Of a stretch of 64,000 nt of DNA, positions 1-7,884 are shown piece by piece. Below the pieces are notes generated by a model, which was given only the letters and a program-made list of their open reading frames with translations, made no database searches and was not told where the DNA came from. Source of the DNA: Anaerolineae bacterium (GTDB lineage: Bacteria > Chloroflexota > Anaerolineae > Aggregatilineales > Phototrophicaceae); the NCBI GenBank assembly GCA_022824365.1, contig JAJEAA010000015.1, positions 62,001 to 126,000 on the forward strand. Reading direction: 5' to 3'. The position numbers and the translations under genes are program-made. Numbering within the stretch: position 1 is the first letter of the stretch; each line of letters starts with the position of its first letter.

Positions 1-1023
1 CTCGATGCCGCAGAACTCGCTTAATACCGCCTTGTTGAAGCGAGCATGCAGGTCCGCGCCCTTGTTCCCATTCGTCATCATGCCAAACGCCAGTTGCTGT
101 TGCGGCACAATAGTCAGCACCGACTCCTGGCCATTCGTACCGCCCGTGTGCCAGAGCCTTTCAGCGTCATCGCTGCCGCTTATCATCCAAGCCAGTCCAC
201 AGCCAGCCATGTAGGGCAGGCTGCGAACATGACGTTTATGCATCTCCGCCAGGAATTCGGGGGCCATCAGCGGCGGTCCACCGCCGAGGTGATAAGCGCC
301 ATAACGCAGCAGGTCGTGAATATGGCAGCTGATGCCACCGGCGGCGTTCATCCCGCGGGGAATCGCCCAGGGGCTTAACACCCGGCCGCCCGCCTCATGC
401 CCAACAGCGAAGCGATGCAGCATCACTTGATGCGGAAAGAAGAAGCTGCGCTCCATATTGAGAGGCTGGAAGATCAATTCCTGGATCGCCGTCTCGTAAG
501 TCATGCCCGTCAGCGTTTCGATGATTCGGCCGGCGACGCAGAATGCGGCATTATTGTAGGAGAAATATCTTTCCAAGGGCGCCAACTGCTCAAAGCCGGA
601 CATCAGATCTACATATTTGGCGGCCGCGTCATCGCCGATGCCGGTATCGGTGAAGACATCGCCCGTCCAGCCGGCTGTATGCGTCAGCAGATGCCAGGGC
701 GTAACCCGCGCTGACACATCTTCGTCGCGCACGCGGAAGCCGGGCAGATAATCCCGAACTGGCGCGCGCATATCCAGCGCCCCTTGTTCCACTAAGCGCA
801 TCATCGCTGTCGCCGTCACCGTCTTGGTGATGGAGCCGATCTGAAACAGGGTCTCATCCGTGACCAGCAGCGGATGCTCCACATGGGTCAGGCCGACGCC
901 GCGCGTCCAGCTCTCGCCGGCGACCCGCAGACCGAAGGCCGCGCCCGGGACGCCCAATTCCTCGCGCCAGCGTTCCACCTGCTCGGCGATCCTTTCAAAC
1001 TTCGATTGATTATCTATTGCCAC
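1..1023 (-). CDS. Serine hydrolase, beta-lactamase/penicillin-binding-protein fold (C-terminus outside window)
   Basis: Reading leftward from a GTG at 1023, the frame stays open for 341 codons to the window edge, so the C-terminus is missing. AAGGAG lies about 10 nt upstream of the GTG. The acylation motif SxxK is seen as S64-I-T-K67, the second motif as Y156-N-N near residue 156, and an HTGG triad-like motif occurs further on (KTG equivalent). This is the COG1680 family of esterases, D-aminopeptidases and class C beta-lactamase relatives. No clear export signal is visible at the N-terminus, so a cytoplasmic esterase or peptidase is more likely than a periplasmic lactamase. It follows the MFS gene by 35 nt on the same strand and is probably cotranscribed with it. 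Confidence 0.85.
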   Translation of the reverse strand, partial: MAIDNQSKFERIAEQVERWREELGVPGAAFGLRVAGESWTRGVGLTHVEHPLLVTDETLFQIGSITKTVTATAMMRLVEQGALDMRAPVRDYLPGFRVRDEDVSARVTPWHLLTHTAGWTGDVFTDTGIGDDAAAKYVDLMSGFEQLAPLERYFSYNNAAFCVAGRIIETLTGMTYETAIQELIFQPLNMERSFFFPHQVMLHRFAVGHEAGGRVLSPWAIPRGMNAAGGISCHIHDLLRYGAYHLGGGPPLMAPEFLAEMHKRHVRSLPYMAGCGLAWMISGSDDAERLWHTGGTNGQESVLTIVPQQQLAFGMMTNGNKGADLHARFNKAVLSEFCGIE

Positions 1024-1058
1024 GATTGCTCTCTCCTTAGACCATTTCGCCCGATGTC

Positions 1059-2297
1059 TCAACGCCGCTTTGCCGTGACGTGAATCGTGAGGCCGTTCAA
1101 GACGACGAAGATCGCCACCACCAACATGATATTTCGATAGCCGATCGCCGACTGCAATCGGCCGAAGTTAAGCGTTGAAAGGAACCAGCCGATATTCCAC
1201 ATCACCAATCCGACGCTGCTGGCGACATTACGGTGGGCAACGTCAAGCGAATCCATCAGCAGCGGTTGGAAAAGCGGCTGCATCGTATTCCGCAGGCCGA
1301 TCGCCAAAACGTAGAACGCGACGGCAATCGCAAGCCCTTGTGACAGGCTTAAGCCGACGAAGGCAGCCGCGCTTGCGAGCATCAAGGCCGTCAGCGCGCC
1401 AGCCCGCCCCAGCCGCGCTTCCCAAGCGGGATTCAGCAACGGCGTCAATCCCATCACCAGCCATCCCAGACCAATGACGCTGCCAACAGCGCTATCTGCC
1501 ATCCCAAACAACTCGCGAAATATGAGATTGAAAAACGGGAATGTCAATCCGCCCGAGATGCCAAAGACGAAGAGCGGAAAACTCAGGCGCAGAACGCGAC
1601 GCCAGTGCGTCGACCGCCACATGCCGAGTCCCGCTCGCGCGTCGCCCTCATCAGCCGCACTGCTCCCCAAAGCCAGAATCGGCAGGTTGCTCAGCAGTAA
1701 CAACATCGCCGCGCACATGATGGAAATGCGATATGCCATGGGCATCTCTTCCGGCCGCAACGCGACCGTGCCGGCAATAGGCAGCGTCTGGCTCACAACC
1801 AGCGGCAGCAGCCCGCCGAGCACGCTGCCAATCGCCACCGCGCACATGGCGACCAGATTATGATACGAAAACTGCGCCGTATGCTCGCTGCGGTCCGTCA
1901 GCCTAACCATGAAAGGCGGCTTAACCACTTGATTGGCGCCGAAACACGCCCCCCATAGAAAACGACTGGCGGCGATGATCGGCAGACTCTCCGTAAGCGC
2001 AGTTGTAGCGACGGACAGCGCAAGGCCCGCCGTCGAAAGCAAAATCAAGCGGCGGTTGCCTACACGGTTGGCGACCAGACCGATCGGCAATCCGATTAGA
2101 AACCCGCTGAGTCGCGGCAGCGATTGCAAGAGACTGATTGTCGCTGTGTCATATCCGATGCTGACCAGATAAAAGTTAAGCAAAATATCGGCAATGCCCA
2201 GCAAAGCGATATGAAATAGCAGGCTGTGACACAAGAAGAGCAGCACGCGCCCGTTCAAACCCGGCACGCGCCCGATGCGCTTGGACCAATGCCTCAT
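1059..2297 (-). CDS. MFS transporter (12-TM class)
   Basis: About 412 residues from the ATG at 2297. The frame also allows a TTG at 2354, but that adds a polar 19-residue extension and neither start has a strong ribosome binding site. The protein is almost entirely hydrophobic helices separated by short basic loops. After the second helix there is a loop of the type G-V-A-N-R-V-G-N-R-R, matching the MFS signature region between helices 2 and 3. A central cytoplasmic loop splits it into two halves of about six helices. The substrate cannot be told. It is upstream of the beta-lactamase-fold hydrolase and probably in one transcript with it. Confidence 0.8.
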   Translation of the reverse strand: MRHWSKRIGRVPGLNGRVLLFLCHSLLFHIALLGIADILLNFYLVSIGYDTATISLLQSLPRLSGFLIGLPIGLVANRVGNRRLILLSTAGLALSVATTALTESLPIIAASRFLWGACFGANQVVKPPFMVRLTDRSEHTAQFSYHNLVAMCAVAIGSVLGGLLPLVVSQTLPIAGTVALRPEEMPMAYRISIMCAAMLLLLSNLPILALGSSAADEGDARAGLGMWRSTHWRRVLRLSFPLFVFGISGGLTFPFFNLIFRELFGMADSAVGSVIGLGWLVMGLTPLLNPAWEARLGRAGALTALMLASAAAFVGLSLSQGLAIAVAFYVLAIGLRNTMQPLFQPLLMDSLDVAHRNVASSVGLVMWNIGWFLSTLNFGRLQSAIGYRNIMLVVAIFVVLNGLTIHVTAKRR

Positions 2298-2442
2298 CTC
2301 AGCAACGGTTCTCTTCGCAGCGCGATTGCAGCTTGCATATGCGCCATAGTCCAATCTGAGCAGCCAAGTTTCGGCGCTTCACAGTACGGCGCAACTGAAA
2401 CGCCCAGTCTGCTTCCGGCTGCGTATACACTTGACGAATTGC

Positions 2443-2471
2443 TTGACATCGCATAGCCGCAAGTCTATAAT
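2443..2471 (+). promoter_or_regulatory. Consensus sigma-70 promoter for the rightward gene island
   Basis: TTGACA at 2443-2448 and TATAAT at 2466-2471 are both perfect consensus hexamers with a 17-nt spacer. The start of transcription is expected near 2478, giving a leader of about 225 nt before the TTG start at 2703. The gap 2298-2702 otherwise shows no gene; the leader is comparatively AT-rich. Confidence 0.75.
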
Positions 2472-2490
2472 CTCCCCCATTCGCGAAAAT

Positions 2491-2498
2491 TGTCGACA
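2491..2498. promoter_or_regulatory. Possible operator: TGTCGACA palindrome just downstream of the promoter
   Basis: An exact 8-bp palindrome, TGTCGACA, lies about 13 nt after the expected transcription start of the 2443-2471 promoter. Short palindromes of this type at that position are typical repressor sites (for example GntR-like), but no regulator gene is present in the window, so this is only a candidate. Confidence 0.25.
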
Positions 2499-2702
2499 TT
2501 CAACAATGTTCCATTCTCTCCAGTCTATTGATGTGTTGGCGCGGCGGGTCTTTAAAAGCTTAACATAATTGAACGCACCGTACTTTCCTTTGCCATCGCA
2601 CGGCGTTTCCCGCGATTTTCGCCTGACATCTTTTATCGTAGAAACCGCTTAACGACATTTGAGATGGACTAGGAAGCGCGTTGTCCGAAAGGAGTTGACA
2701 GC

Positions 2703-3812
2703 TTGGCATCACAAACTAAAGCGGAGATCTTGCGGCAGCATCAAAGCAACGCCGACTTGAACACGCCAATCCCGGCGCAAGTCATGCGGGGCCAGAACGA
2801 CCTCAGCGCTGACGGCATCATCCGGCCCCTGGACGAGCGTATCATCGCCGCGACCGCCGAGGCGCTGGAAAGCGGCCAGACGCATTATGTCGATGTGCCC
2901 GGCATCGCCCCTTTGCGCGCTGCGGTGGCGGATTTTCTCGGCAGTTTCGCCGACGCCGCCTATCAGGGTGGCAATATCGTCATCACGGCCGGCATGCAAG
3001 AAGCGCGCTTTCTTTCCATACAGATGATCGGCGCGCAATTTGACAATATCGGCATCCCTGAAGTAGTACACCCTGGCGCTCGCAAAGCTCTCGGCACACG
3101 GGCGCGCAACGTCATATCCCTTCCAGTCGATGCTGAAGCCGGTTATCTGCCGTCGCCGGAGAGCATCGCCGAAGCTCTGGCCGGCGGTTGCCGCCTGCTA
3201 TTTCTGGAATCGCCCTCGCGGCTCAGCGGCGCAGTCTACTCTGACCAGCAAGTCGCCGCCATCAGCCAGGCGCTCGCCGAGCATGATGCCGCCGCTATTT
3301 GGGATCAAGGCTTGGCGGTCTGGGTCGATGACAGCTATGACTCGCTTGCCGCCTGCGATAGCGAAGCGGAGCGGGTCGCGGTCATCGGCGAGGCTTTTCC
3401 CGGCATGGGTTTGGCCAGTTGGTTCATCGCTTATATCGCCGCGCCCGAAGCCTGGGTGCCGCCCATGCAGTCCCAGAAGCAGATCATGTCCATCTGCACC
3501 AGCACCGCCTCCCAGTATGGCGCCCTCGAAGCGAGCCAACTGTATCGGGCCGAAGGCAATCAGCAACTGGCCTCCCTGCGTCAGACCCGCGCCGGCGCTG
3601 CCCAACTGGCAAGCGATTCCGGCTGGACCGTCCTTGGCGGCGCTGCCTGCAACATCATCGCCCTCCGTCCGCCAGGGGGCGTTGATGCGGCGCTGACAGA
3701 TTTGCGCGCGGCCGGCTATGACGCCGCTGATGGCGCTCTGTTCGGCGCGCCCGATATCATCCGCCTGACCGTTAGCAATTCAACCGCCGACGCGCTGCGA
3801 GCGCTTGTCTGA
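2703..3812 (+). CDS. Aminotransferase class I/II fold protein lacking the PLP lysine (probable pseudoenzyme)
   Basis: 369 residues from a TTG start preceded by AAAGGAG. The sequence follows fold type I aminotransferases throughout and can be laid against the next gene. The family motif S-K-A-Y-x(3)-G-W-R-L-G of the neighbour reads G-E-A-F-P-G-M-G here, so Glu230 stands where the PLP Schiff-base lysine should be. The phosphate-binding Arg of that motif and the S-P-N-N-P Asn (here S-P-S-R-L) are also gone. Asp201, equivalent to the residue that contacts the PLP ring nitrogen, and the C-terminal Arg that normally binds the substrate carboxylate (I-I-R-L-T) are kept. Only three lysines occur in the whole protein. 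It may be a non-catalytic partner of the next gene, a PLP-free enzyme or a decaying copy. It is the first gene after the consensus promoter. Confidence 0.8.
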   Translation: MASQTKAEILRQHQSNADLNTPIPAQVMRGQNDLSADGIIRPLDERIIAATAEALESGQTHYVDVPGIAPLRAAVADFLGSFADAAYQGGNIVITAGMQEARFLSIQMIGAQFDNIGIPEVVHPGARKALGTRARNVISLPVDAEAGYLPSPESIAEALAGGCRLLFLESPSRLSGAVYSDQQVAAISQALAEHDAAAIWDQGLAVWVDDSYDSLAACDSEAERVAVIGEAFPGMGLASWFIAYIAAPEAWVPPMQSQKQIMSICTSTASQYGALEASQLYRAEGNQQLASLRQTRAGAAQLASDSGWTVLGGAACNIIALRPPGGVDAALTDLRAAGYDAADGALFGAPDIIRLTVSNSTADALRALV

Positions 3813-3832
3813 TCCCGACAGAAGGAAGCGAA

Positions 3833-4996
3833 ATGAGCAAGAAGAAGAAACAAGGCACCAACCTGCTCTATAACATGATTGCAGAGGCGAATTCCTACGA
3901 TGACGTCATTGTCATGGGCAGGGGCGATCCCGACTTTGACACCCCGGCCCATATTGTCGAAGCGGCCAAAGACGCCATGATCAAGCGCCACGCCGATTAC
4001 AGCCCGCCGGAGGGCTTGCTCCCCCTGCGCGAAGCCATCGCCGAGCGCGTCAAGCGCGTCAACAACATTGATGTCGACCCGGCCACTGAAGTTGTCGTCA
4101 CCAACGGCGGTCAAGAAGCGCTCTTCCTCATGGTCGTCGCGGCCAACGGTCCCGGCGATGAGATGATCGTGCCCGAACCCAACTACAATACCTATGCCGA
4201 TTCCCTTGCCTTCGCCGGCGGGGTCAAGGTCGAGGTGCAGGCTTTTGCCGAAAACGACTTCCGCGCCGATCCAGCCGATGTCCGCGCCGTCGTCACCGAC
4301 AAGTCGCGCTCCCTCCTGCTGGTATCGCCCAATAACCCGGCCGCCAACGTCATCTCGCCGGCGGACATGCGCGAGATGTTGAGCATCGCTATCGAGCATG
4401 ATCTCATCATCATCGCCGATGACATTTATGATCTCTTCGTTTATGACAACTTCGAACACGTCAGCCCGGCCTCCTTGCCCGGCGGCAAAGAACGGACTCT
4501 CACGCTCAACGCCTTGTCCAAAGCCTATTCCATGACCGGCTGGCGGCTGGGCTGGATTGTGGGACCAGCCGACCTGATGGCCCGGGTTCGCGAACTCAAA
4601 GCCGCCATCAGCGGCGGCGCTTCCATCATCTCGCAATACGCCGGCATCGCCGCGCTGACCGGACCGCAAGACCCGGTCGAGATGATGGCGGAAGCCTATC
4701 GTCGGCGGCGGCGGCTTGTGCTCGACGCCCTGGACGAGATGGGTATGAGCTACGGCGTTCCGCAGGGCGGGCAATTCGTCTTCGCCGATATCAGCTTCTC
4801 CGGGCTCGATAGCGGCGAACTCGCCCAGCGCATCCTGACGGAACAGCATGTACTCGCCTACCCCGGCTCGGCTTTTTCCAAAGACCGCAAAGATTACCTG
4901 CGTATGACCTTCTTGCAGCCGGAGGAGAAACTAAGAGAAGGCTTGGAGCGGATGAAGATCGCCATGCAAAGCATCATGGCGGAACAACAGTCCTAG
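3833..4996 (+). CDS. PLP-dependent aminotransferase, class I/II (aspartate aminotransferase fold)
   Basis: 387 residues, ATG start with GGAAG upstream, 20 nt after the degenerate paralogue. All fold type I landmarks are present: S-P-N-N-P with Asn168, D-D-I-Y-D with Asp196 for the PLP nitrogen, Lys230 within L-S-K-A-Y-S-M-T-G-W-R-L-G, the phosphate-binding Arg238, and a C-terminal Y-L-R-M-T-F Arg for the substrate carboxylate. It should move an amino group between an amino acid and a 2-oxo acid in the cytoplasm. The exact amino donor is not readable from sequence. Its position beside deacylases, dehydrogenases and a peptide-type importer suggests amino-acid catabolism. Confidence 0.9.
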   Translation: MSKKKKQGTNLLYNMIAEANSYDDVIVMGRGDPDFDTPAHIVEAAKDAMIKRHADYSPPEGLLPLREAIAERVKRVNNIDVDPATEVVVTNGGQEALFLMVVAANGPGDEMIVPEPNYNTYADSLAFAGGVKVEVQAFAENDFRADPADVRAVVTDKSRSLLLVSPNNPAANVISPADMREMLSIAIEHDLIIIADDIYDLFVYDNFEHVSPASLPGGKERTLTLNALSKAYSMTGWRLGWIVGPADLMARVRELKAAISGGASIISQYAGIAALTGPQDPVEMMAEAYRRRRRLVLDALDEMGMSYGVPQGGQFVFADISFSGLDSGELAQRILTEQHVLAYPGSAFSKDRKDYLRMTFLQPEEKLREGLERMKIAMQSIMAEQQS

Positions 4997-4999
4997 ATA

Positions 5000-5027
5000 T
5001 GTAGGGGCAACCTATTGAGTCGTCCGC
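5000..5027 (+). repeat. Dispersed palindrome, degenerate copy
   Basis: A decayed copy of the GTAGGGGCGA...GTCGCCCGC family, reading GTAGGGGCAACC...GTCGTCCGC. It lies in the leader of the SDR gene. Confidence 0.6.
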
Positions 5028-5038
5028 GTCTTGAGCTT

Positions 5039-5767
5039 ATGGCAATGGATTCAAACTTGACAGATAAAGTCGCCGTCATCAGTGGCGCCAGCCACGGATT
5101 GGGGCAGGCGATCGCCCAGGACCTGGCTTCTCGCGGCGTCCATGTCGTCCTGATCGCCCGCGGCGAAGAGCGCTTGCGGCAAACGGCTGACGCTATCCGC
5201 GCAAATGGCGGCGCTGCCAACCCCATACCCTGCGATGTCTCCGACGCCGCTCAAGTTCAAGCCGCCGCCAGCGAGATCGAGCGAAGATTCAGCGCGGTGG
5301 ATATTCTCATTAACAATGCCGGCATCCCCGCCCCGCGAAGTTTCAGCGAGACGCAAATCAGCGACTGGGATTCCGTCATCGGCGTGAACCTCTCCGGCGT
5401 CTTCTACCTGACGCGCGCCCTCTGGGATTGCCTCATCCGCGCCGATTCCGCCACTGTCATCAACATCAGCGGCACAGCCGGAACCCGCGGTGGCGGCAGC
5501 CCGGCTTACGGCAGCGCCAAATTTGGCTTGACCGGCTTGAATCATGCCATCGCCCTCGCCGGAGTAGATCACAATATCCGCTCGACCATACTTTATCCCG
5601 GCGGCATGGATACCGGCTGGCGCGGCGCCCCCATCGGCGAAATGCCGCGCAGCGAGTCCATGGACCCGGCGGAAGTCGCTCGTTTCATCGCGCAGTTGGC
5701 AGCCAGCCCGCCGGAATTTGTCGTCAACGAAGCGGTGCTGAACCCGCTCAATCAGCCTTATATGTGA
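5039..5767 (+). CDS. Short-chain dehydrogenase/reductase (FabG-like SDR)
   Basis: 242 residues from the ATG at 5039. An upstream in-frame TTG at 5015 lies inside the palindromic repeat and adds only repeat-encoded residues, so it is rejected. Classical SDR features are all seen: the nucleotide-binding S-G-A-S-H-G-L-G, N-N-A-G, the catalytic Ser in N-I-S-G-T, and Y-G-S-A-K (YxxxK). It would reduce or oxidise an alcohol/ketone with NAD(P). It lies between the aminotransferase and the Ldh2-family dehydrogenase, 10 nt before the latter, and is probably part of the same pathway. Confidence 0.88.
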   Translation: MAMDSNLTDKVAVISGASHGLGQAIAQDLASRGVHVVLIARGEERLRQTADAIRANGGAANPIPCDVSDAAQVQAAASEIERRFSAVDILINNAGIPAPRSFSETQISDWDSVIGVNLSGVFYLTRALWDCLIRADSATVINISGTAGTRGGGSPAYGSAKFGLTGLNHAIALAGVDHNIRSTILYPGGMDTGWRGAPIGEMPRSESMDPAEVARFIAQLAASPPEFVVNEAVLNPLNQPYM

Positions 5768-5777
5768 GGCGCGACTA

Positions 5778-6845
5778 ATGGCTTACGAAGTTCGCGACGC
5801 ATCGCTCGTCAACCTCTACACGCTGGAGACATTGCGCTCCTTCACGATCGACTTCATGCGCGGCCTCGGCGCGACCGGCGAAGAAGCCGAGATCATCAGC
5901 GACGGCTTGATGACGGCATCGCAATGGTGGCATCCCGGGCAAGGCCAAGGCTTGGAGAAATTGTTCCGCTATCACCGGCGGGTCAAGAATGGCGGCATCC
6001 TGCCAAACGCGCCTATGCGCTGGATCACTGACGGACCCTCGTATGCGCTGCTGGATGCGGCTAAAGGCTTCGGTTATGTCGCCGCTAACCGCGCCATGCG
6101 CCGCGCCGTCGAGAAAGCCAGGACCACCGGCATCGCCATGGTCGGCGTTCGCCACAGCAATCACTTCGGCATCGCCGGCTATCACGCCATGACCGCCGCG
6201 GAGCAGGGCTTGATCGGCTGGTCCTTCACCAACGCCGCAGCCGAAATGGCGCCCTGGGGCAGCGCCAAACCGGTCTTGGGCACCAACCCTTGGGGCATCG
6301 CTATCCCCCGCGATGATGACCATGCCATCGTGCTCGATATGGCGCTGACCATGTCCGGCAAAGGCATGATGCGCTGGTATGAACGCGAAGGAAGGGAAAT
6401 GCCCGACAACTGGGCGCTGACCCCCGCTGGCGAAGTCACCACTAATCCATCCGCCGCCATGGATGGTCCCATGCTTCCCATAGGCGAGTACAAGGGCTAC
6501 GGCTTGAGCCTGGTGACGGATGTGTTGGCTGGCGTCATGACCGGCGCGCTCTTCGGGCTGGATGTCTTTCAGGACGACCAGAATTTCGATGTCGGCCACA
6601 TGATGGTCGCTATCAATCCAGCGGCGCTTATGCCCGCCCAAGATTACAATCGCCGCCTCGCTGAACTCGTGAGTCAAGTCAAAGGCGCGCCGTCGATTGA
6701 TCCGGCCCGGCCCGTGCTGCTGCCCGGCGAAGTCGAATTCCGCCGCATGGAAGAACGGCAGCGGGAAGGCATACCGGTCTCGCGCGAGACGGTCGCGAAC
6801 CTGCGCGAATTGGCGGACCGCATCGGCGTCGAATTCTCATTATGA
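5778..6845 (+). CDS. Ldh2/MDH2-family NAD(P)-dependent 2-hydroxyacid dehydrogenase
   Basis: 355 residues. The sequence G-V-R-H-S-N-H-F-G-I-A-G-Y and the later L-G-T-N-P-W-G-I-A-I-P are the hallmarks of the malate/L-sulfolactate/ureidoglycolate/delta1-piperideine-2-carboxylate reductase family (COG2055), which has its own NAD-binding fold distinct from Rossmann enzymes; the His in H-S-N-H-F is the usual catalytic residue. Members act on 2-hydroxy acids or on cyclic imino acids. The latter is attractive here because ornithine-cyclodeaminase-like genes lie downstream, but the substrate is inferred, not shown. It starts 10 nt after the SDR gene. Confidence 0.88.
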   Translation: MAYEVRDASLVNLYTLETLRSFTIDFMRGLGATGEEAEIISDGLMTASQWWHPGQGQGLEKLFRYHRRVKNGGILPNAPMRWITDGPSYALLDAAKGFGYVAANRAMRRAVEKARTTGIAMVGVRHSNHFGIAGYHAMTAAEQGLIGWSFTNAAAEMAPWGSAKPVLGTNPWGIAIPRDDDHAIVLDMALTMSGKGMMRWYEREGREMPDNWALTPAGEVTTNPSAAMDGPMLPIGEYKGYGLSLVTDVLAGVMTGALFGLDVFQDDQNFDVGHMMVAINPAALMPAQDYNRRLAELVSQVKGAPSIDPARPVLLPGEVEFRRMEERQREGIPVSRETVANLRELADRIGVEFSL

Positions 6846-6873
6846 TCTGCCAAATGATTGTGAAGGAGCAACA

Positions 6874-7875
6874 ATGTCAGAAGCCATAACGATCGGAAAC
6901 GTCACCGCCCAGCCCGGCGAAGTGAAACGGGGCGGCATCCCCATCATGGGCGACATGTATGGCCGCCCGCGCGAGATACCCCTCATCGTCTACCGCGGCG
7001 TCGAAGACGGTCCCATTCTTTGGCTCAACGGCGCCACGCACGGCGACGAACCGGAAGGTCCCTTCTCAATCTTCAAAGCGATGGCGCAGGTGGACGTCAG
7101 CCAACTCAAAGGCACGGTCGTCGCTGTGCCGGTCATGAACGTCAGCGCCTTCAACGCCGGTACGAGGGGCGATCCGCTCGACAGCTTCGCCTATGATATG
7201 AACCGTCTTTATCCCGGCCGCGCCGATGGTTATCCCACTGAGCGCGTCGCCCATGCCCACTGGCAGGCGATGAAAGACGACTGCGACCTGCAGATCAATA
7301 TCCACTCCGGCGGCGAGCATTCCTACCTGGCGCACATGATCTTCGCTTCCGACAATCCCGAAAGCCTCGAATTGGCGGCCGCTATGGGCAAAGGCTGGGA
7401 TCTGGTCTTCCGCAGCGGCACCGGCGGCAACAATCCCAGCTCCCAGATGGGCGCGCTTGGCAAAGGCGGCATCACCGTCGAACTCGGCGGAAACTGCCGC
7501 ACCCTGACCAGCGACTTCCACGCCATCGCCGATGACCTGGCGGCCGGTTATCTGAACATCATGCGACATTATGGCATGATCCCGGGCGAGGCTGCCTACG
7601 AGTCCTCCTGGCGCATGGGCTATCAGATTCCCTTGCTGGCCCCCGCCACCGGCATGTACGTCGGCCAAGCCGACCTGCCCTTCGAAACCGAACTTGAGGC
7701 TGGCGCGTTGATCGGCGAAATCTACGATCTCTACGGCGATGTCATCGGCGAGGTCCGCGCCCCCCAAGCCGGCGTTGTCTTCGGTTTGCGCGCCCGTCCC
7801 TCCGTCATTGAAGGGCATTGGTGCTGCTTCTTCGGCGTGGTGGAAGAAACCGTGACCGACTTGCTTGGCGCCTGA
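6874..7875 (+). CDS. Succinylglutamate desuccinylase/aspartoacylase family zinc hydrolase
   Basis: 333 residues from the ATG at 6874, which has GAAGGAG 7 nt upstream; an open frame further left overlaps the previous gene and is rejected. The zinc site is intact: H-G-D-E gives His and Glu, I-N-I-H-S-G-G gives the second His, and V-E-L-G-G supplies the catalytic Glu. A C-terminal beta-rich domain follows, as in AstE/AspA/EutE proteins. The expected reaction is hydrolysis of an N-acyl group from an amino acid. This is the first of five family members in the island and is more distant from the 10-14 kb tandem. Confidence 0.88.
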   Translation: MSEAITIGNVTAQPGEVKRGGIPIMGDMYGRPREIPLIVYRGVEDGPILWLNGATHGDEPEGPFSIFKAMAQVDVSQLKGTVVAVPVMNVSAFNAGTRGDPLDSFAYDMNRLYPGRADGYPTERVAHAHWQAMKDDCDLQINIHSGGEHSYLAHMIFASDNPESLELAAAMGKGWDLVFRSGTGGNNPSSQMGALGKGGITVELGGNCRTLTSDFHAIADDLAAGYLNIMRHYGMIPGEAAYESSWRMGYQIPLLAPATGMYVGQADLPFETELEAGALIGEIYDLYGDVIGEVRAPQAGVVFGLRARPSVIEGHWCCFFGVVEETVTDLLGA

Positions 7876-7884
7876 AAGAATGGA

